Assembly (NCBI RefSeq): GCF_954871325.1
Contig: NC_088779.1
Coordinates: forward strand, 10,046,846 to 10,110,845
From: Gordionus sp. m RMFG-2023
Taxonomy: Eukaryota > Nematomorpha > Gordioida > Chordodea > Parachordodidae
Reading direction: 5' to 3'
Length of the DNA: 64,000 bases
Positions within the stretch are counted from its first letter, which is position 1. Every line of letters begins with the position of its first letter. The notes under the pieces are model-generated. The model was given only the letters and a program-made list of their open reading frames with translations, made no database searches and was not told where the DNA came from. Below, in pieces: positions 53,101-62,100 of the stretch. The translations under genes and the position numbers were made by a program.

Positions 53101-56100
53101 CAATTTATAATTCATTGCCTTAATGCCAAAATTGAAAATCTATTGTTAAAACTAAATTCCAAATTAAACCAAATATATTTTTATTATTGAGCTTTAATTA
53201 ACAAAACATATAGTTTTACTGATGCATTTCTGTTTAATCACATTTTTAGCCCCACAGTTTTACAACTGGTGAGATGGAAAGTAGGATAGTGTTACACTTT
53301 ATGATTAAAGCTGAAGATTGATATTTAATATAGTAAAAATTATGAGAATCGTTTACAATCATTAAATGCTTGATGGGAATTTATATCTTTATCCCTGTCA
53401 TCACCTGCGAAGATTAATAGCATTCGTCGGAAACTTTGAAAGTTCATCGACTAATCGCTGTAACCCTTTTCCTTAGCAAGTGTATTCAAGTTTCGCAAAT
53501 TTGTTGGATTACGTGTTGATTGTTATCTTGGTCAATATCGCTAATATTAATTATCTAAAAATTTATAATATATAAAAAATTAATATCGATACCATATTTT
53601 CATCGTCCACGTGTAAAATAAGATTTAAATTGGAATATAATAAATTTAATATAATAGGATTAAATTTAAAATATAAAAATACGTAAAATTAAAAATTTTA
53701 TCTAAAAGTATCTATCAACAAATATACATCTAAATATGTATCTAGATATAAATATATTTTACAAATATTTTTATTTAGATATGATCAAATACAACATTTT
53801 TGTATCGACATTTTATCAACTCTTAACATATAGTATGAAACCTTCACCCAAAATAACTGCTATAAAGATGGTTACCTTTTATTATAAGTTGGGTAATGGC
53901 TAATATAGACTAATTCGGATTATTCTACACTACAGTCATATGCCGAAAAAAATCCGCATAGCATTGGAGCACGAGATAATTTTTCACGCTTTCTTCACCG
54001 TTTAGCTATTTTTAAAAACCTGAGGCTGAAGTGCGATCTAATTCGGCTCAATCTACAGTCCCATGAAAAAAATTAACCGAGTATTGAGTTGAGTCAGAGT
54101 TATAAAAAATTTCGCATTCTCCAAGATTACGCCATCTTTTTAATAAACTTGATTCGGAAGTGATAGTTTTCGCCTAAAAACTTGGGTTATCATTATTACC
54201 TTTTAATTAGGGCTGTGCCGATCCACATATTTTTCACCGAATCGATCCGATATTTTCCGATATTGCTTCAATACCGATCCGATATTTTTACTGATTTTTA
54301 ATCACCCCCGTTTGAACCAAATGTAATTAGCAAAAAATCGAATTATGAATAATTTAATTTTTTTATTTTTACAATTAAGACTATAATAAAAAAATATATA
54401 TTCAATAATATATCCATTTTATGTTGGAATTATAAAATTGTAATATTTAATATATAAAATTATAATATATTAGATTTTTATAATAAATATGAGAGCCTCT
54501 AGATTTTATGGGAATAAGCTTCTACGATATGGACTATCTATATCTCCTGCCGTACTAAAGGCAGACTCAGATGATTCCGCAGATAACGCATTTTGCAAAA
54601 TTATCTTTGTCTTTTGTAAAATATTTCCATAATTCAGATACCATATTTAAAAATTCTTTTATTTAAAGTATAAATAAAAAAATTGGCGTTATTTAAAAAG
54701 ATTTAAAATAAATAAAAATTTTTGGGTGTTCCTTTCTATTTTTATAACAAAAAACTTTTAAAAAAGAAATAAAATTTTAAAAAATTATTTAGAAATATTA
54801 TAATAATGCAAAATTAATATATATAACAAAAATAAAATAACAAAAAAAATAAAAGTAAAAAGATCGGATCAGTTTTTCTACGGTATCGGCCCGATCCAAT
54901 ATTTTCGGAAAACGCTAAATATCGGTACGATCCGATCCGATATTTAATATTGGCACAGCCCTACTTTTAATAATGGCCAGCAGTGAGAACATAATTTGAA
55001 TGGTTGAAGGACCGGCAATTTTTTGTTTCATTATTAACTTTAGGTCATAGAACAATTAGCGGCGAGTTTGCTATGAGTTAAAATGTCCACAAAAAAAATG
55101 TTTTTTTATTAAAATTCTATAGATGACTTGGCATTTGCGCTAGAATAACTTTTCTTTCATGAAAATAACGCAAATATTGTTCTTTTCTGTTTAAAAAATA
55201 TATTACTACATATTACTAGGGCTTGGCTTACTATAATATGAATATTGTATTGGTATTGATTTCAAATTATTTTTAATTGGTATTGATTTTGTTTTTAATT
55301 ATTATCCATGCAACTTAAACTTGGAATAAAAATCATTATTTTTTTTTTATTATTATAAAAAATCCTGATTGTTTTTTTAAAATTAACACGATCATTTTAA
55401 AACGGTTTTAAATATATCATTACTATTGATATTGGCATTGGGTAATATTGATTATTAAAACCAATACAAATATCTGACTTTGTATTGGATTGTATTGATA
55501 TTAGTAAAAATATCTGTGTTTGCTCATTTTGTTAAATTAAGTTTATTTAATAAATGATTAAATTTATTTATTTAATTTTTGAATTTACATTTCTAACCAA
55601 GCGAAATGGCTAAGGTTAATTAGCCTTAGACATTTAAAACAGATATGCTTGGGCTAAAATTAGAGCCCTCCTTTTTGATAGTCATTATGGCGAGTTTGCT
55701 TGTGGCCTTTGCTAGCGTCTATCAATCCGGGGGGGGGGGGGGTATGGCTCATAATCGTCACTTAAATATAAGGGGAATGTCATATATATTCCTTGATTTT
55801 GCAATCACATCCATGTTAATAACATGGATCTTTTCTTATATCGATAATATTTATCTAGGCTTTCAAATTGTTAAGAGTAAAATATTGGGTGTATAATAAG
55901 GGGGGGGGGGGGGTAAAAAATTTTAGGGTTGTCAAATCGTCAGTGGTCGGGGGGGGGAGGTGTAGAAGTCTTTGATAATTACAAACCCTTTAAAATAAAA
56001 AAATGTGGTTGTTTGGAGTTTTTTTTTCAAATTGAAATATAAATTAATAATTATTCCTCCTTTAAAAGTCAGCTGATTAAATATTCGAATTTTTTTACAA

Positions 56101-59100
56101 CCAGGACACATTAATATGGTTAAAATTTTATATGATTTGCTACCATACAATTTTTTTCAAACCAATAAGTTAGGAGCCACATAAACTTATTTATATATAC
56201 CTAATGGGAAAAAAATGTATATTGTTCAAATGCTATGAATTTATGAAGCACTTAAATAGTTCACACGAACAAAAGATGAAATGAAGTTTATTAGAAAGAA
56301 AGAATACATATGCATTATTATTATGACTAATGTATTTTTTTAAACCAAACCAAAATTAAAATACGATATTGTGGATTTTTAAATTAAATTTGTTTTAATT
56401 TAATTTAATTTTGGCGATTTCTGCCTATATTTTTTTTAGATCCGTTTGATTTTTCAAATTACTTCCTCATCGATTCAAACGTAATACAGTATTTAATTTA
56501 ATTTTGGCAATTGTTATCTATAATATTTTTTATATCAATTTGATCCTTTAAATTCAAACGTAATATAGTATTTCCTTTATTACAAAAGCACGCATGCGTT
56601 ACAAGCGCATCATTTTAAGTTACAAAGGGTTTTTTATTTTTATCGACTTACATATTAATTCATTAAGGGAATTCCGACGGGGCAACTTATGCTAAATCTG
56701 GCCGGGCCGAAATTTTTTAAGCACGAATGTAATGCAAATTTTTGATTTTTCATTGGCAAAAAATGATTACGAGTCAGATAGGCTTTGGCCATGTTGATAA
56801 CTATTAAAGGTCTCGAGAATGTAAAATTCTATTTATAATATTTCTGGGCCGGAAATAGATGTACTCTAAAAGCGGGAAAACAAGAATTTAAACCGTAAAT
56901 TGGTTGATTCAGGTTTAGTGTCAGATATAAATACCAGTTTAGGTTCGATTCATAAAAAATATTAATAATATAGCTGGTTTGTTTCGGACCTTTTTGCATA
57001 TACAAGCATATTAGAATTATGTAAAAAAAAGGAATAATTTTTAAAATTTTTTTAATACTATTCTCTAAAAAAAAGAATATTTAGCCGTATACAATTAAAA
57101 TATTTTTTCAAGATTCTCCTCTACCAAATTATAACTATAAGGAAGGAGGAGGAATAAATTTTAGGGCTGAGAACACTTTTATTTGCTAACTTTGTTAGCT
57201 AGCACCGTCAAATTAGCGATATCTAAAATTAATTATTGTTACTTTTTAGTCAAACACTGATTATTGATCATCTTTAAAAGAGTTAATATTTAAAGAGGTT
57301 CAAACTGGTTCACCTGCATTTTTAGAGGTTCGGTTCAGGTTCGAATGACAATTTTTTTCACGATTCAGGTTCGGTTAACAGTTTGTTTCAGGTTCGGCTT
57401 GAGTCGCCGGGGGAAACGTTTTATAAGGTTATTATTATCGCATTTGGAAATGAGGGAGCAGTTTTATTATAATAATTCTTTAAATAAAACCAATAATAAA
57501 TCCAATATTGTAAAATACATATTTTATACAAATAAATTAAAGGTAACTGACATTCTTTGGCTGATGGGCCTATATTTTAGCCGGGACACTAGAGCAGGGA
57601 ATTTATCGGGAGGTCAGCGAAAACGCCTTTCTATCGCTATGGAGCTTGTCAATAATCCCCCTGTCATGTTCTTCGACGAAGCCACTAGGTAAATATGTCT
57701 TTTAGTAAATTATTTAATTGAGCTATTATAAAAAAAATGATAAAACGTTATTATAATTAAATCTTATATTAATTCATAATTGGGAGTCAATGGACTCATT
57801 TTGGTAATAAACCATTTGAAAATTAAATTGCCAATACTATTAATGGAAATCTATTTTTTTTTAAAAGGGAAATAAATTAGCTCTGTTTGATTTAGAAACT
57901 ATTTACAAATTTTTCATCTTTGAAGGTAGTAGAGGAAGAGGATAAAAAAATATGGATAAATATTCGAATATCGGGATATCGCTCCATTCGAGCCCATTTT
58001 TAAAAACGGTTAACTCAGTGTTTTATCCAGAAATATCCTGATAATTGGCGCAAAGGTTTGGGCATTTGGCAAAATCTTGAGGCTTAGGCAATATTAATTT
58101 TAAATCGGCTCAAATTGAGTGATTTTGCATCACTAGTTATACAGGTATAAAGGGAGAGAATTAGAATTTTTTTAAAAGAAATATTGTTGTTGAACGGCTG
58201 TTCCATTATTTTAGTTTAAAAAATGCCATGCAAGCCGGAAATTGACGAAATTTCGAGACTTGCACAATATTATTTTGGCGCTAAAATCTTAATGAGAAAT
58301 CATGCCGTTTAACAAAAACCACACAAGGAAGTTATTTATTTCAACTCTTCAAGACTGCTAAATCAATTATTATTAAATTTAATTATAATGAATATTTTTT
58401 TCATTCAAAAATTTTTTTTTAGTGGCTTAGATTCTGTTTCGAGTTACCAATGCCTCAAAATACTTAAAACGTTGGCTCAAGGTGGAAGGAATATCATATG
58501 TACCATTCATCAACCAAGCGCTAGATCATTCGAAATTTTTGATGATGTATTTTTATAACATATATAAATTGGTTTAAAAGAAATTCGAAAGTGTAATATC
58601 TTCTCCCGTATACCATGTAAATGCCCATCATTCGGATCAATGTATATCCAAATGTTATATACCTTGATTACATAGACACAGCCAGTGGGGAAATCCCGCC
58701 TTCAGAAATTTGCCTATTTTCATAAATATTATTATAAGCTAATAAAAAAATCTCATATAACCCCCCCCCCCCCAACCCCCCACCCCAATCCCAAAATATA
58801 TACAATATATAACGAAAATCTGAAAAAGGTTGATTATTTTTTAAAAATAACGACTCATTATAACCAAAATTGTTTTTAGAAAAATCTAATATAAAAGGCC
58901 TACAAATATGTAAACCTAAAACCTCTAATATAATATGAGGGGAAACACACCTAACCTTTAATAAAATCCTGGCTATGCCTAAGATTTCCTGTTTAATATT
59001 TAATTTTTATTTGTCTTCCTAATATTTTTATTACCTTTAAAAGTAATTAACTAAATATTAATCTGCCGATTAAGTAATAAAAATAAATATTATATAAGGT

Positions 59101-62100
59101 GTAATGATAAAATTAATGTTAAAACACTAACGCTCTTCTAAGTAAATGAGCACAGCGAAACAAGTATTATAGTTAATTAATAATGATATATAACGTCGTC
59201 AACACTGCAAGACTTCATAAATATCATTTTTTTTATTGCATTTTTTGGATAAATGGGTGTATCTACTCTAAAAAAAATCAAGTCTCAATAACCAATAAAA
59301 AAAACATTAAAACATAACAAAAAAGTAATCAAAACCTCGTAACTGGTATTTTCTTAAATCATTAAACCTCATAACTGATCAACAAAAACTCATAAGTGGC
59401 ATGAGGGTCGCATGTAATATTTTTTTTAAAAAAACTATTCTTTTGAAAATTATCAAAGTTAAAATTCATTAATAAGTATAATTATAACAGTTAAAATTCA
59501 TTAATATGTATAATATTTTATAATTATAATAACAGTTAAAATAGGTTTTTGTCTTATCTGAACATTTTAAAAATGCTACTTACGTGGTCTTACACTGGGA
59601 CGATATATAGGTATCATATTATGCTCTAGTTTGAAACCGAAATCTTTAGAACGGGAACCCAATACCCCATATTTATTTAAATATAAAGTATTTTATATGC
59701 AAAGCTCAGTTGATTTCGGCTCTAAAACTTTTTTTGCACAAGTTGCCAGTCTCGGCCTGATTATTTAAATGCTTGTCCGGTGCTTCCATTCCCGATAAAA
59801 AATTTTTACCAATTTCTCGGTCTGTTAAAACTACGAAAAGTTATGCCCGCCTCCCCGACCATTTAATTTTATTTTAGGTTAATTTTCCAGCCAGGGCTCT
59901 AATGTATAATAATACTTAATTTTTCCCAATGTCAATTAGGGTTTATACATCTACTTCTATGGCTATCTGTTTCCATAACAACCCTTTTAAATAATCATTT
60001 GTGTTTTTTTGTAAAGGGTCATATTATAAATAACATGTTTGATTTTTTTGTTAATTAATTTACTATTATTATTTATAAAGTGTTTTTTAGTTAGACAGCT
60101 CTTAAAATAGAATGAAATAAACATATTGTAATTTATTTTTAAATATCGACCCGAATAAGATTTAGACCAAAATAATATTATGTAAGCCTCAAGATTTGAC
60201 AATTATATGTCCAAACCTTTCTGCCATCTTATGAGCCAAATATCCAGGCTTTGCATAATATTATTTTGTCAAAATCTTAATTGGGTCGTTTTTTAAACTA
60301 GTTTTTTTTCCAGTTTATGATTGAATATAGAACTTGAACTGTTGACACTCATTAACAAGCATTAATAATTTATATACTTTATTTTTTTTAGCTCTATATA
60401 TTAGTTCACGGAGATTGCCTATACAAAGGACCTCAGAAGGATATGCTACCTTTCTTGCTAAAACACGATATAAAATGTCCGCCGTTTCACAATCCCGCCG
60501 ATTTCAGTTTAAAATTTAGAAATAAATATACCATTATAAACCATTTGCAAATGTTGTTTCCTTATTTTTATTTTACATCTTTCATTTTTTTTTAAAAAAT
60601 ATCCTTGTTTTTTTATTTTATATTTCATGATTTTACCATTAATTATTTTTTTTTATCATTGAATTGAATAAAACTTTGTCGAACTAAATTATTTAACCGT
60701 AATATCTTTGAAAGCGATCGATCACCTTCTTATCTAGATTACATTGGCCAGATTTTATCTTAACTCCATCATTTTTTTTAAACAAAATTTTATGTGCTAT
60801 ATTTATATATCTCATAATTTTATTTGTATATTTTGTATTCTATATTAAATCAACCAAAAAAAGTCGATTCTCAACAGGACCCTCCTTCGATTTTTTTTTT
60901 AAATTTGTATGTTGGTAGTATATACGTTAGGGTCAATGTGTTTTTTCCGGCAATGTGTTATTTTTTCAACTTTAAATAATTTTTTGAGCGTTTTTTTTTA
61001 AATTTAAAAATCTGATTTTACCGGAAATACATTGCAACATGTTTGAAATACCTACCCTATGAATTTCAGATAATTTTATCACGAACTTTTGAACTTAATA
61101 GAATTTATATTAGTTTATCCATTAAATTTTCATATAAATTATGAATGACTCAAAAGATATCGGCAAAATTATCAACAATTCATAAGATAGGTTTTCTAAA
61201 CATGCTGGAATACATTTCCGGTAAAATCAAAATTTTAAATTTAAAAAAAAACGATTTAAAGTTGAAAAAAATAAAACATTGACGCTAATATATACACATA
61301 ACAATAAAAATGTATAATTTTACTTTTCAAATCGGTTTACTTCGTGAAATATGGTCATCTTTAGAAACGCTAAAATTCAAAAATAAACGATTATTAAATT
61401 TATTTTATTGAAAATAAGTCTATTACATAAAACCGGAAATGGTTATAAAATAAAAATGACTCCTCTTTTTTCTTTCAAATTTTTTTTACAGATAGACATT
61501 ATACTTCCTAATATTTGTACAAACTCCTAGACCAGGGCGAGTACTGGGCCAAGAGTTATAAACTTTAAATATAAGTAGTGTGCCTTAAATCCTATATTAT
61601 ACCAAATATATAGTAATTTGCTTTTAAAAAAAGTGGGCAATATATGTGAATAGCATTAAAACTAAAATCCTATTATTTTGCGTTATTTAAATATTCAAAA
61701 ACGCAAAATGACATTTACCAAATTGTATTGTATTATTTTAAATGTAACGCCAAACGCCTTAATTTGGAGCATTATAAGGAATAAATAATAAAATTTTGTA
61801 AAAAAAAGTAATAAAGTAACAACTATGTTAATAAAAAAAGTGGGCTCAATAATCCCTTCACCCCACATAAAGATCAAATAAAACAAAAAAACTTTATTAA
61901 CCTTTTCAACCATTATAATAATTTTGGGATCAAGGCAGAATAACATTTTTTTGCAATTGCACATGGCAAAACTCTTTGCTATAGTTTAGGGGGAATTATT
62001 AAGATATTAGCGGGTGCAAGCCTGCAACGTCCTTATGAAAATGATATTCTAACACTTATGGATTTATATAATTATGCGAGTTAATATCCCGGGGATTAAT

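Larger units (their letters stand above)
38585..57542 (+). other. ABCG1-like: 19-kb intron 3 of ABCG1-like gene, filled with mobile elements
   Basis: Lies between exon 3 and exon 4, which join in phase 0 without losing any conserved residue (KEQI then VTDIL). It contains at least one AGATCTGCA-family element, four TAGTGTTGTTAAA-family elements, a SINE-like copy, a 2.4-kb long-TIR transposon, a TTAGGGTCAATG element, a BED/hAT remnant, tandem repeats and G-tracts. No other host exon was recognised. The acceptor (AAATTAAAG|GTAACTG) has a weak pyrimidine tract. Confidence 0.85.

Noticed and set aside
55645-55896. 83-codon open frame across the G14 tract
   Set aside because: It depends on reading through a homopolymer (poly-Gly) and has no recognisable domain.
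57345-57542. Upstream part of the open frame that contains exon 4
   Set aside because: No family match before VTDIL, and it includes GGTTCGG repeat; exon 3 joins exon 4 exactly at 57,543 in phase 0, so this is intron.
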